NCBI GenBank assembly: GCA_004151065.3
Contig: NWUY0300089333.1
Coordinates: forward strand, 1-17,433
Direction: 5' to 3'
From: Larix sibirica
Lineage: Eukaryota > Streptophyta > Pinopsida > Pinales > Pinaceae
Length of the DNA stretch: 17,433 nt
Each line of letters opens with the position of its first letter. Positions within the stretch are counted from its first letter, which is position 1. The notes beneath the pieces were generated by a model, which worked only from the letters and a program-made list of their open reading frames with translations, searched no databases and was not told the origin of the DNA. A program made the position numbers and the translations under genes. Positions 1-9,108 of the stretch are shown here, piece after piece.

Positions 1-228
1 CTTAAATTTGCAACCATAAAATGTTTGAATATTTTTTTGTAAAAATATTCAAATTTTAAGGACTTTATATAGTTTTTGGAGAAATTTAGCGATTTTAAGA
101 GTAAAAAAAATATCCCATGGAATTTGGGAAAATCATTTTTGAAAAAAAAGGAAAATTGGTGAATCATTTTTTTGAAAAAAATGTCGAAAAATGGCCCTTG
201 GGATAAATTTCTCCCCTAAAATTTTCCT
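1..228. other. AT-rich flank left of the retrotransposon LTR
   Basis: No coding signal is visible here. The stretch is rich in A and T runs and holds a strong hairpin at 24-53. It also holds two similar short blocks, AATCATTTTTGAAAAAAAA near 134-152 and AATCATTTTTTTGAAAAAAA near 163-182. It does not resemble the sequence beside the right LTR copy at 10559-10786. It is therefore either the original flank of the insertion, or foreign sequence joined to a truncated LTR. Confidence 0.6.
24..53. repeat. Perfect 13-bp inverted repeat (hairpin)
   Basis: TTTGAATATTTTT at 24-36 is followed after 4 nt by its exact complement AAAAATATTCAAA at 41-53. The arms are AT-rich, so chance formation in this composition is not excluded. 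It could be the end of a small inverted-repeat transposon running off the window. Confidence 0.6.
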
Positions 229-1478
229 TGTTTATGCTGCATTTGAAATGACCAACCAACCTTATTCACTGAAAGATGTGCTGCAAAAAGACTGTGACGG
301 TCGAACCCATGCATTTCATCTACATGTTTCAAATCCCATCCCTCCATTTCTCTAGCAAGTTCTATTAAATGGTTGATTATTTAAACAATAAAACCAACAC
401 ATTTGAAAGGAATTGAGATCAATTTCCTTCTTTTATACTTGTCAAAAGTGCACTCCCAACTCTCATATTTTCGACATAGCTTAGAAATGAAAAATATCTC
501 ACTACTGAAACAAAATAGTAGATAGACATGTCTTCCTTGAAAGCCATAAAACCCAATATGGGTATAATAATCCTCCAAAACATACTCCCATAATCATTTG
601 AGGAATGATCGAAATGAAGTCGTTAATCTCTTAGGTTCTGTTCCTATCAACATATGCCTAAGCAACCCTACCAATGCATCCTAAATTCTATAGAAGTGAA
701 AAGGATCTTTGTTTCAGTGCATGAATGGATGTCAACATTGAATGGGTTTGAATTTGAAACTAACCTCCTTCTTGGGTTGTAATAAATCTAACATATTACA
801 GAAAACTAGAGAAAAAACCAAATATGAAGACATAAAGAACCTCTTGGTCACCCGGTACATGTCCAACTTGTGAGATATTTCATTAGATATTATCTATTCC
901 CAACTAAAATTTGCTACTCACTGAGTGGTATAAAAAAATGTAGTTACCTGCTTATTTAGGGAGTCATGTCCAAGACACCAACCTCCCAAATAGGAAAGCA
1001 TTATCCCAATATGGGTCAGAGAGCTTAGTGATTCCATTTTCCCCAGATCTTCCCTTATCTTCTGGGAAAGATCGCCACTGGTCAAGAAGGGTTCATCCTC
1101 CAACATGATCATCTAGGAAAGTTCATTCATATGTAACATTGAATCTCTTGCTCAAATCAGGGATTTTAAGCATTGTTTGGAAAGTGAGAGGTGTAAGGGG
1201 GGCTGAGTTTCTCCTCTCTTCCTCTACCCTAATCATATGTCAGTGAGTTGAATCAAAGCACTTCAAACATTAGAGGAGTATTTACCTATAGTCAAAGACC
1301 TCAGGGATGCAATATGCTTTTTCTAAATAGATGTCCAAATATGGTTATGATGTTTGTCTTCTTTGGATAAATTGGAATACCAACAATAATCCATAGCTAA
1401 ACGATACTCCATGTTTGTTTGAACCAAGGAATTTTGCATGTCACCACTATACCTCTTTGGATTTTTCTTGGGTTCCAT
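229..1478 (-). pseudogene. LTR-internal reading frame, left copy (unknown protein)
   Basis: On the minus strand one frame runs from an ATG at 1478 to the end of the LTR copy without a net frame change, about 416 codons with roughly a dozen stops. Protein-like stretches include residues starting MEPKKNPKRY near 1478, LEDEPFLTSGDLSQKIRED near 1100, ISNEISHKL and TKRFFMSSYLVFS near 830-880, GFYGFQGRHVYLLF near 540 and LIELAREMEGWDLKHVDEMH near 330. Most stops are not shared with the right copy, so much of the frame was open when the element inserted. At least one stop in the upstream part is shared, and near 1200 the right copy looks better in another frame. The true start is therefore unsettled. 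I do not recognise the family; the ISNEI...TKRFFMSSYL segment loosely recalls N-terminal ORF products of some plant LTR elements. Confidence 0.5.
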
Positions 1479-1920
1479 GTTCTAGTGATCTATTTGTTCA
1501 TTTGATATGTTCTCAAAGTAAGCATAATCTCGCTTTAATCGCGGTTATCTCCATTAAATCCAATCATGGATGAATTGATTAGTCTACCATCCTCACACGT
1601 AGCCAATCCCTTCAAAATCTAAGGGCATAATTTTAAATCCCCCTCTAGACTGTGTCAAATTATGTTCATTAAATGTCTTAGTGATTGCAAAGGACAATGA
1701 AAAGACAAAATATTGGGGAAGGTGGGAATGTGTCTGCCTGGTATCATTACCACCACTTCCACCTTAATTTGGACATTGGTGAAGGTGAAAGTCTTGGAGG
1801 AGTGCAAGAAAAAAATGGAGAGGAATAAGGGTAGTGCAAAATCATGGATAAGAAGGTTGGACAATGAATGGGAAAAATTCTCCACATTCCACACTATAGA
1901 GAAATGAATTTAAACCTATC

Positions 1921-1971
1921 CCAACACTTAGCCAATTTCCCAATTTTCATTTCTCTGACACTTGGCCAATT
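1921..1971 (-). repeat. Paired 34-bp-spaced motif in the LTR, left copy
   Basis: CCAACACTTAGCCAAT starts at 1921 and a diverged copy CTGACACTTGGCCAAT starts 34 nt later at 1955. The same pair at the same spacing occurs in the right LTR at 12469 and 12503. It lies about 120-170 bp from the element-sense 5' end of the LTR, where U3 promoter elements are expected, so it may be a duplicated transcription-factor site. Confidence 0.45.
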
Positions 1972-2093
1972 ATTGAAAGGTGAGTGCGAAGGTGTGGAGC
2001 ATGGGATTGAGAAAACAAAAAGGAAAATTAATTTCCCTTCACACAAGGGAAGAAACACACAAAAAGTGACTAAGGAAATAAAATGTATCAACA

Positions 2094-2109
2094 ATCATCT
2101 CCATTTGTG
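2094..2109 (-). other. Candidate polypurine tract beside the 3' LTR
   Basis: In element sense the sequence before the LTR terminus reads CAAATGGAGATGAT, then TGTTGATAC. It is purine-rich but interrupted by several T residues, as expected for a decayed plus-strand primer site. Its position between the end of pol (2271) and the LTR start is the main support. Confidence 0.5.
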
Positions 2110-2270
2110 GGATAGGGACCCCTCGTGGCTAGTTGAGAATTGAAAAATCCTTTTCCTGGTGGGAATAGTGATCGACACAAATAAAACAAAGGAAAAATAA
2201 AGTGTAAATCAAATGAAATAGTGTGGACAATGGTGGTTCTATGGTAGAAGTTGGTGGGTCTAGTGAAAAC

Positions 2271-3560
2271 TTAGGTGAAGAAATGATTGAAATGTTTCCC
2301 ATTCACATGAAACTTAAGTATCTCTCTCACCATATCCTTGAGTATATAAGAGTTGAAGCCATGAACCTTTTCAACTTTATATGACCCAACCTAGAGAGAT
2401 TCAAATTTTGTATACATATATGGATTCTCCTTTACCGTGTTCCATAATAAGACCAATTAACATTTCTAAAAAATTCTCAATGTGTCTTTCTAATCAAAAT
2501 ACTTCTTCATGGTCCCTTCCCTCTTCTTCATGGATCGTAAGTCTTGTTCTCTTTTCTCTTCCAACTAGATCAACTATGTGTAGCCTACTTGTAAAGGGGT
2601 GACCCCTACTTAATTCTCAACTCCAATGGCCAATGCTAATGTATTTAACTCAAGGTGCATAGGAAGAATGGTCTCCTTCCCATATGCGAATGAAAAAGAG
2701 GAATATCCCATGCTCCCTTTCAGGTAGATCCTACTCACCTAGAGCACATTTGTCGGTTTCTTATACCAATCTCTCTAATTCTAAAAAATGACATTCTTCA
2801 AAACCTGAATTAGTGTCTTGTTGGTCAATTCAACAAGTTTGTTCCCCTACGGGTAGTAGTTTGATGACCGTTCCATTATGATTCCAAAATTTCCACATAA
2901 CGTCGTGAACATTGGACCCACACAAAATTGAACTATTGTATATTATGATCTTCTTAGGGATACCAAACCTAGACAAAATGTTCTTGCATGAATTCAATTA
3001 TTTTCTCTTGGTTAGCCACCTTAATGGCTAATGATTTGGGCCATTTACTGAAATAATAATTTGATGTAACAATTTAAGAATGACCCTTATTAGATTTTGG
3101 ATTTATAGGTCCAATAAAATCTAATCCCAATTATATAAAGTGAGCTTCAACCAAGATTAATTTCAATGGCATAGTGTCCCTGTTCATCTTTCCTCAAACT
3201 TTTGACAAGGGGTACACCTTCTGATCATCCTATATGCATCCCTAAAAAGGGAGGACCAATAAAATCCAGCTCTAATGACCTTGTGGGATGTTACTAAAGG
3301 TGAAAAATGTCTACCACAAACTCTTTCATTCATCTCTTTAAGAACCACACTCCTCTAGTAGGGCATGAATATCTTAAAAGCATATTGTCGAAATTTTTCA
3401 TAAAGAGCACATCATATACTGAGACATATCAAGTCGCGTTCATATTCAAAGCTCTCATCTCTTTAGTTGACAGTTCTAAAGGGAATTTCCAGGATCTAAG
3501 ATAGAAAACAATATCCTTGTACTAGTTACATTAAGAAATTGACAAATCATGTTCATATCT
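2271..3560 (-). pseudogene. Ty3/gypsy integrase remnant (pol C-terminus)
   Basis: The integrase region is readable only by hopping frames. The zinc-binding part shows CGRHFS and, 30 codons on, RRCTPCQKF at 3205-3216. The first expected His is Asn (codon 3328-3330). The catalytic core shows GLDFIGPINPKSNKGHS with the first Asp at 3119-3121. A Tyr codon (2938-2940) stands where the second Asp of TDNG belongs, and a Glu at 2829-2831 in NKLVELTNKTL gives the D-35-E spacing. NYYP-stop-GN replaces the usual NYYPQGN. The C-terminal part shows AYGKETILPMHLELN, LEEKREQDLRSMKKRE and KVHGFNSYILKDM, ending HFNHFFT and a stop at 2271-2273. Its place last in pol is normal for Ty3/gypsy. Stops, frameshifts and the lost Asp make it inactive. 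Confidence 0.88.
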
Positions 3561-3649
3561 CCCAACAGACACATCATCATGCCTCATGAAAACTGTCTCA
3601 ATACCTCATATCAACTTACATAACCCTTGACCTTGTACCATATTTGGTA

Positions 3650-4100
3650 GTTTGATTTATACATCGTACTCTTGCAACTTTGTGAGCTAGTTCTCCCATA
3701 TCCCTTTGCGCAATGGTTGATTAAGCATCATCTTGATAGGGGGGGAAGGAACATATGCCAACACATTGGTTGAAAAGACATAGGTCATGAAAAAATCTAT
3801 TTTCTTCACCAAGGCATATGCCTTCTTTTCTATCGGGGCATATCTCAACTCATAATCTTGCAAGGATTTGCTCATGAAAGAAATCAACATTTCATGCCCT
3901 TCCTGGTTCTTCTGAGTGAGGACTGTCACAATTGTATCATTAGAAGAAAAAGAGTACAAAATGAAGTCACGATCAAGTTTGGGACTTATTAGGACCGGGG
4001 AATTGGAGATATCCATATTATTATAGTTTAAATATCTATAAACCTTTGGGGTCCACTCAAAATGCATATCCTTCTTCAATAATTGACTCATTGGCTTCAC
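3650..4100 (-). pseudogene. RT connection and RNase H domain remnant (Ty3/gypsy pol)
   Basis: An open stretch of 137 codons (4100-3687) shows SPVLISPKLDRDFILYSFSS, then TQKNQEGHEMLISFMSKSL and EKKAYALVKK. These are the typical motifs of the RNase H domain that follows RT in plant Ty3/gypsy polyproteins. The usual first catalytic Asp (LYTDAS-type) is absent and the residues read LYSFSS. As I recall, related plant elements with two RNase H domains also have a degenerate first domain, so this may be ancestral and not decay. After the stop at 3687, LTKLQEYDV and VQGQGLCKL continue the domain towards integrase. Confidence 0.9.
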
Positions 4101-4109
4101 TATGGAGGC

Positions 4110-5193
4110 AAATTTTCATACAAATTTTTTCTTTCCAATGAAAGATTGGATCCACTTCCAATTAGTAGGATTATTTAAATAATTTAATGCCTTTACCCTC
4201 TCCAAGTCAATGCAGATACCTTTATCACTAACAATATGCCCCATCAATTTTCTCTCTAAAACAACAAAAAGACACTTTTGGGGGTTTAATGATATGTTGT
4301 ATTTCTTGCAACAGATAAAGACCTTTATAATATTAAGGAGATAGTTTTGAATATATCATGATATCATCCTAACACAAAACCATAGTCTTACCAATTAGAC
4401 CGTGGAATGCATGGTCCATGGCTCGTTGGAAGGTAGTGATAGCATTCATAAGTCTAAAGGGAATCTGAACATACATGCAGGTTACCCATGGTATTGTTAA
4501 ATACATCTTATGTCATTATTTTTCTACCACTAGTAACTAATTGTACACCAAGAAACCATCTTGCTTGGACATCAAAGCTAATTCGATGACTCTTTGCAAT
4601 AACATCTCCATGTTACACAACAAGTAATTGTCCTTCAAGGAATATTTATTCAGGTCTCTGAAATCAACACATAAATGGATCTCACCATTCTTCTTTCGAA
4701 CCATGACGAGGTTGGTAATACATTTGAAATGCCTCATATAATCTAGTATTCGGGCACTCAATAATTTATCTAGTTTGATCTTTATCAATGGTCTCAATTT
4801 GTGATTCATCATTCTTGGATTCTTCCATACTGGTAACGTTTTTTCATTTGGTGGTATGGTATGTTGTAATATTCTTTTTTGATATTCATTCAGGTCATTA
4901 TAGATCCGTGAAAACACATATCCAAAATCCCTAAATAGTTGTGTGAGTTCCACAACCTCCTGATCCATGAAATTCACACCTACATTTGGCATTGTTAGAT
5001 TCCGATCAATACCAATGCTCACAGTTTTGGTTTCCTTAAACTTATGTAAATAACAGTATTCTTCAATATTTCCTTTTTGGATACTATCATTCCTATTAAA
5101 AAGTGACTCAAGGTCCATAAGTTCCTTGTCCCGTAACACCTTTCCATTTAGATTCAGAACTCCAAATTGATCCAAGTGACCATGAGTGGACAT
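4110..5193 (-). pseudogene. Ty3/gypsy reverse transcriptase remnant
   Basis: The best-preserved part is an open frame of 218 codons (5193-4537). It contains FRDFGYVFSRIYNDLNEY, then LQHTIPPNEKTLPVWKN, LRPLIKIKLDKLLSARI, VRKKNGEIHLCVDFRDLNK and SLKDNYLLCNMEMLLQRV. This order is diagnostic for Ty3/gypsy RT fingers and palm. Motif A remains as QDGFLVYN. The rest lies beyond the stop: PFRLMNA, TTFQRAMDHAFHGLIGKTM near 4381-4440, and the catalytic box at 4363-4374, which reads Cys, stop, Asp, Asp instead of Tyr-x-Asp-Asp. The region from 4360 to 4110 is frame-broken. Upstream the domain is joined to the RNase H-like segment, not directly to protease. Confidence 0.93.
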
Positions 5194-5274
5194 CTTTTAC
5201 TTCATATTTGAAAATAGATCATCTGGATTTTCTTCTTCCGATGATTCCATAGAATTTTATAAATTTTGTATGTG

Positions 5275-5811
5275 CTCATCATTCTCAAATACCTAACAAA
5301 AATATTCATTATCGAGAACCGATGATCAAAAGAATAAGTCCACTTTAATACTTGTGCTAGGCAGCGAGGGGTGAGGGTTAAACAATGATTTAAAAACAAA
5401 CAAGGATTTATCCTTGTGATTATCTTCTCTAGGGACAAATATTGTATTAAATGAATCAAATACATAGATAAGTCCCCAATCCGTATGGACGTATGCTTTA
5501 AGTCATCCTTTATTGGATGCATATCTATTCCTTACATGGTTAATGACCAACTCTGAATATCCGACAACAATCAATTTTTTGACCTTTTTCTTCTTATGGA
5601 ATAACAAATCCTAAATCCATGCTTCATATTCTATTGTATTTCTAGTGTAAGGGAACTGAAACCTAAGGCCATAGGGATGCACTTCACTAGTAGGAATCTT
5701 GAGGACTATCTCGATCCCTCTTTCGAATTTTGAGCACACTCCATCAAAATCCACTTTCCAGTGGGTCATAGTATTTCCTTTCTGGATAATGCTCACATCA
5801 TCTTTGTTCAA
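5275..5811 (-). pseudogene. Second (archaeal-type) RNase H remnant between protease and RT
   Basis: One minus-strand frame with several stops reads HWKVDFDGVCSKFERGIEI, then RNTIEYEAW, a stop, KKLIVVGYSELVINHVRNRY, LIYVFDSFNTIFVPREDNH and, near the end, KVDLFF...SSVLDNEYFC...VFENDE. The DFDG, EYEA, GDSELV-type and PREDNH motifs match the plant dual-RNase H retroelement domain (RNase HI fold). The first Asp and the Glu are kept. The third acid is lost (GYSEL, Tyr codon 5557-5559), and the fourth is displaced or lost (NHKDKSL). It sits upstream of RT and within the same polyprotein frame, which is unusual (see findings). Confidence 0.82.
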
Positions 5812-5889
5812 TACAGATTAATTTCCTAGGCTAGAGTAAAAATAAATCGTTGCTTTGAATGTCCTTCTTCTCAAAATATAAGGGTCTCT

Positions 5890-6400
5890 TCTTTTCATGT
5901 AACACTCAAGTCATCCCATCATTCATGCTTGGGATCATGATGCATCTGCCATCATTCATCATATATCCTCCAAGATGGGAGAACCACTCTCATCCTAGAA
6001 CCAGATCGTAGGTTGCTAATAAATCCACCACGATTATTGTAATAATTGTCTTGACATGAGTCACCGAACTAATCCAAGCACATAAATCTTTAATCTCCCC
6101 ATAATTTGGGACATTTCTAGAGTTAATCATGTAAATTCCTTCTCCTACATCGTAATACTTAGTGCAATCTAAACCCATTGAACACATGATGGAAAAAGTA
6201 ATGATATTATTGGTGATGGCACTGTCCACCATGCAATTGTGCAATATCAACTTTTCATTTTCTAATGATATGAAGAAAGGTGGAATCCTTCCTCCCATTC
6301 ATCGTTGTGCAAAACTACATTGCTATTTCCTAGTGATGATTGTAGCCTATACCCTCACATTCCTAGGACTTTCAATTTCCAAATCCTTAAGGAGGTTCTC
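5890..6400 (-). pseudogene. Retropepsin (aspartic protease) remnant
   Basis: An open stretch (6298-5990) shows IPPFFISLENEKLILHNCMV, then DSAITNNIITFSIMCSMGL, NSRNVPNYGEIKDL and a hydrophobic strand ending ATYDLVLG. Beyond the stop EWFSHLGGYM continues the fold. This is the pattern of plant Ty3/gypsy proteases: LLHNCMLDSGAS, helix, GLIKDL, and a second-strand GMLLSRKW-type end. The active-site triad Asp-Ser/Thr-Gly reads Asp-Ser-Ala (codons 6226-6218), which should abolish activity. It follows the gag linker and precedes the RNase H-like domain. Confidence 0.82.
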
Positions 6401-6480
6401 CCTCTAGTGTGGAATATTTACCACCTCCTATAATGGCAATGTGATTTGAAATATACTAATCTCTTCCACTATGTTGTAGC

Positions 6481-6822
6481 TCATGAGCGAGGATGATTCA
6501 AATACCATATCTTCCTCGATGTGATCAATATGGAATCTATAGGTTTTTGAGACGTGGATGGTAAGTTCATAACATATCTTGGGAAATCAAGGGTGAAATT
6601 TTCTTTGTTGGTATTGGAGGAAACAAATTGTTTATTCTTGAATTTGTTGAATTGGTCCCTAGTCTGCATGATGTTCTCCTTCTCAAGATACTTAACATAA
6701 AAAAACTCCTCCTCCTTAGAATATATGAGGCTCACATCGTGATCATCCATATCTGAAGAGTCCAAGATACCTTGGGATGAGTCTTCAACTGGGTTGTGGG
6801 GATATACATCCTCCTCTTCCAT
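6481..6822 (-). pseudogene. Acidic gag-protease linker segment
   Basis: A 113-codon open stretch is very acidic at its start (MEEEDVYPHNPVEDSS, DSSDMDDHDVSLIYSKEEE) and ends FTLDFPRYVMNLPSTSQKP. It has no recognisable enzyme motif and no CCHC zinc knuckle. It lies between the Pro-rich end of gag (near 6850-6900) and the protease, so it is most simply the linker of the gag-pro polyprotein. Confidence 0.65.
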
Positions 6823-6829
6823 TCAATTC

Positions 6830-8240
6830 TCCTAGTCATAGTATTAATCCATGGACACCAAATTTGGAATAGGAACTTGTGGTGGTATAGGCCTAGGCTC
6901 ATCCTTCCCGTGGTACCTTTAAAATATATCTCTAAACCCTAGGATAGGCACACCTGCATTCTGGGATTGTTGTCTCAGTTGTACATTGCCACCCCTTCTT
7001 AATCAGATGATTTCATTATGAAATTTTTGAATGGTATGGTTCAATTGAGTGATCTCAGTATTTTTTCAAGCACGACATGCCTCATTATATTGTGGTATAT
7101 TATGCACATTCAAGGGTTGTCCCAAAAACATTCCTCTTCCAGCACCCTTATCCTTAAACATATGAACATATGTGGATAGTCATGGGAACCTAAACAAAGG
7201 CTTTCCACCTACCTTTGAAATCGCCTGAATATGATCTCCAGGTCAGCATTACTTTCAAGCATGTCTTCCTCCATCTCTTGGGATATCCTCATTTTTTGTT
7301 ATGATTGTACAATGTGGGTAAACTTGATATCATATTTGACATTAGATGGCATGGAGGTTTTATAACAATCAAGGATCACCAATTCATTTGGTCACTGGTC
7401 TTTCAGGTATCCTTTGCAAATTTCTAAAGAATCAAAGATTCAAATCCTAAATTTTATCATTCTTTTCAAGGTGGATTTGGGTGAACAGAGTGAGAAATGT
7501 ATGATCATAATACATGTTGAAGCATGTGATGAAACCGCAAGGAGTGATAAATACCAATCATACATTGATTTGATCAAAGTCTATAGGAAAACCATGACCA
7601 TTACATCATCATGAGTGATCAGGTGAATATCATAAATGGTAATGAATTGATCAATGTGTTTTTAAGGGCTCATAATGCCATCACCATTAAAGACTGACAA
7701 TAATCTTGCAGGAATATTAGGCAATTGATGTTTTTTCCCTTGTAGTACCAAAGGGATCATTCTTGGCCTTCATTGATAATTTATTTGTCTCTCATTGTTC
7801 CCTCTATTATTCTCTTGTTATTCCTCATTCTTCCTCTCTTGGTCCACCATATCGTTTACTTCTTACCTACGTATTGTATTGGGAGGTAACAGGTTGGGAG
7901 ACATGAGTGGTGGAGAAGAAAAAAGTCTTGGTATCATTGAACTTTCATTTTCGGCATCTCGGTTTAAATCCAAGACCCTAATTTTGCTTATTGTCAAATA
8001 CCCTTTAAATGACTCCAAGGAGTCCAAATTTTTGTTCCTTTATGGAGTCATCATAAATGGATTCACCTTCTCTCTTCCTCCTTGAGACGCCTTTTTGTTT
8101 TTCTAAAGGTAACCTAGTTTCTCAAGCTCTTTGTGGTTTCTTGCAATCTGAAGAGCTATATGGTACAATTGCTTCAAAATAATTCTTTGATCTTCTAAGA
8201 CAATGGGAAGCTGGACTTGAACATGATTTTCACAAGACAT
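6830..8240 (-). pseudogene. Retrotransposon gag (capsid) remnant
   Basis: The start is placed at the ATG at 8240 (MSCENHVQVQLPIV), directly after an in-frame stop and 78 nt from the proposed LTR end. The capsid core is clear: LPNIPARLLSVFNGDG near 7690-7735, HIDQFITIYDIHLITHDDVM near 7600-7660, YDWYLSLL near 7540-7563 (the W-Y-x-S-L gag signature), CYKTSMPSNVKYDIKF near 7330-7390 and QEMEEDMLESNADLEIIFRR near 7220-7280. It ends in a segment rich in Gln, Arg and Pro (ITQLNHTIQK, LRRGGNVQ, PPQVPIPN). No Cys-His zinc knuckle is seen, so RNA binding would rest on the basic segment. At least six stops and one or more frameshifts show that it is dead. Confidence 0.85.
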
Positions 8241-8244
8241 TTAA

Positions 8245-8256
8245 TCAGAGTCACCA
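8245..8256 (-). other. Alternative primer-binding-site-like motif
   Basis: In element sense this reads TGGTGACTCTGA. It differs by a C-to-T change from TGGCGACTCTG, which I recall as the start of tRNA-Arg primer sites in some plant Ty3/gypsy elements. It lies only 4 nt before the gag ATG, which is very close for a primer site, so it may be coincidence. Confidence 0.25.
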
Positions 8257-8301
8257 AACCAACAACTAGTTTGTGAAGCAATGATCTTTGGTCACTCACA
8301 A

Positions 8302-8314
8302 GTGGTGTTGCCCA
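8302..8314 (-). other. Candidate primer-binding site next to the proposed LTR end
   Basis: Three nucleotides after the proposed 5' LTR end (element sense ...TATCAACA), the sequence reads TGGGCAACACCAC. It starts with the TGG that pairs with a tRNA CCA end at the right distance. I cannot name the tRNA. Confidence 0.35.
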
Positions 8315-8325
8315 AAATGTTGATA

Positions 8326-9108
8326 ATTTTTCCCTTTATGAGAAAAGTCAATCTAATAGAATGATCTTTAGTGATGCCGAAGGTATCCTTTTCATTTTTA
8401 TAGAGGTGGTACTCCACTTTGAATACTTTGAGAATAGTTGGATAGTGTTATTAAAATGATTTCGAAGCAATTCACTCTTTTATAGTTTTATACATTCATA
8501 TCAAGTTCATTTCACTACCTAAGATAGGACCATGTAGGTTTATAACTTTTTATTTGTAGATGAAAGAGAAGATAAATCACACTCACAACCATCCCCTTAG
8601 ACTATTCTCACATATTATCAAACAACCACATCTTCATGAAAGAACACAAAAAAATAGATACAATGTTGGCGATAAACAAACTTAATAGATTGATTCATTC
8701 ATATCAACTGAGTTTAAAAATATTCGTGTACACAGCACTACATAAAATGAATGTTGCATGAGAATTATAATTAGCTCTTTGGCTAGAACAAAAATGAATC
8801 CCAAAATAATCAGTGTAATATTGTTAAGGATCAATTTGGTGTTTCTCCTCTATTAAAAAAATCCATATAAGTGGATAATTAAATGATATATTTAAATGCA
8901 TTCGGTCTTATGAGCTGGGATGTGGATCTCATGGACCATAACATAAATAATCGACAACTTAAAATGAAATGAGGGGAGGAATGACTCAATATCAGAAATC
9001 ATACATAAGGACCTGAATAAGATCAATGACAAAGAATCAAGGAAGGAAATTTGGAATCAGAAGAGTGGAAGTTCAACTTGCGAAAACAAGTTAGGGATGT
9101 CCCCATCA
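8326..9108. other. Non-coding stretch between the LTR frame and gag
   Basis: Nothing gene-like is seen on either strand over about 780 bp of AT-rich sequence. Under the long-LTR model this is the 3' (R/U5-side) part of the 5' LTR. No tandem repeats or clear promoter motif are visible. Confidence 0.5.

Larger units (their letters stand above)
229..2093 (-). repeat. 3' LTR copy of the Ty3/gypsy element (probably truncated)
   Basis: This 1865-bp block is repeated directly at 10787-12641. Matching landmarks include CATTTGAAATGACCAACCAACC at the left end, CACCAACCTCCCAAATAG in the middle and TATCAACA at the right end. Blocks compared by eye agree at roughly 75-82%, so the insertion is old. The element-sense 5' end (TGTTGATAC at 2093) sits directly after a purine-rich tract and about 180 nt after the end of pol, as a 3' LTR should. 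The left end at 229 starts TGTTTATG, which could be a true terminus. The right copy, however, shows coding-like sequence continuing past this point and no TG there, so I think this copy is cut short at 229. Confidence 0.85.

Noticed and set aside
3307-3504. Plus-strand 65-codon open stretch
   Set aside because: It is the antisense of the integrase zinc-binding region.
6162-6407. Plus-strand 81-codon open stretch
   Set aside because: It is the antisense of the protease remnant.
7795-8085. Plus-strand 96-codon open stretch
   Set aside because: It is antisense to gag, whose capsid motifs are clear on the minus strand.
2271-8240. Integrated plant pararetrovirus
   Set aside because: A D-D-35-E integrase, flanking LTR copies and the absence of movement or coat protein motifs identify an LTR retrotransposon instead.
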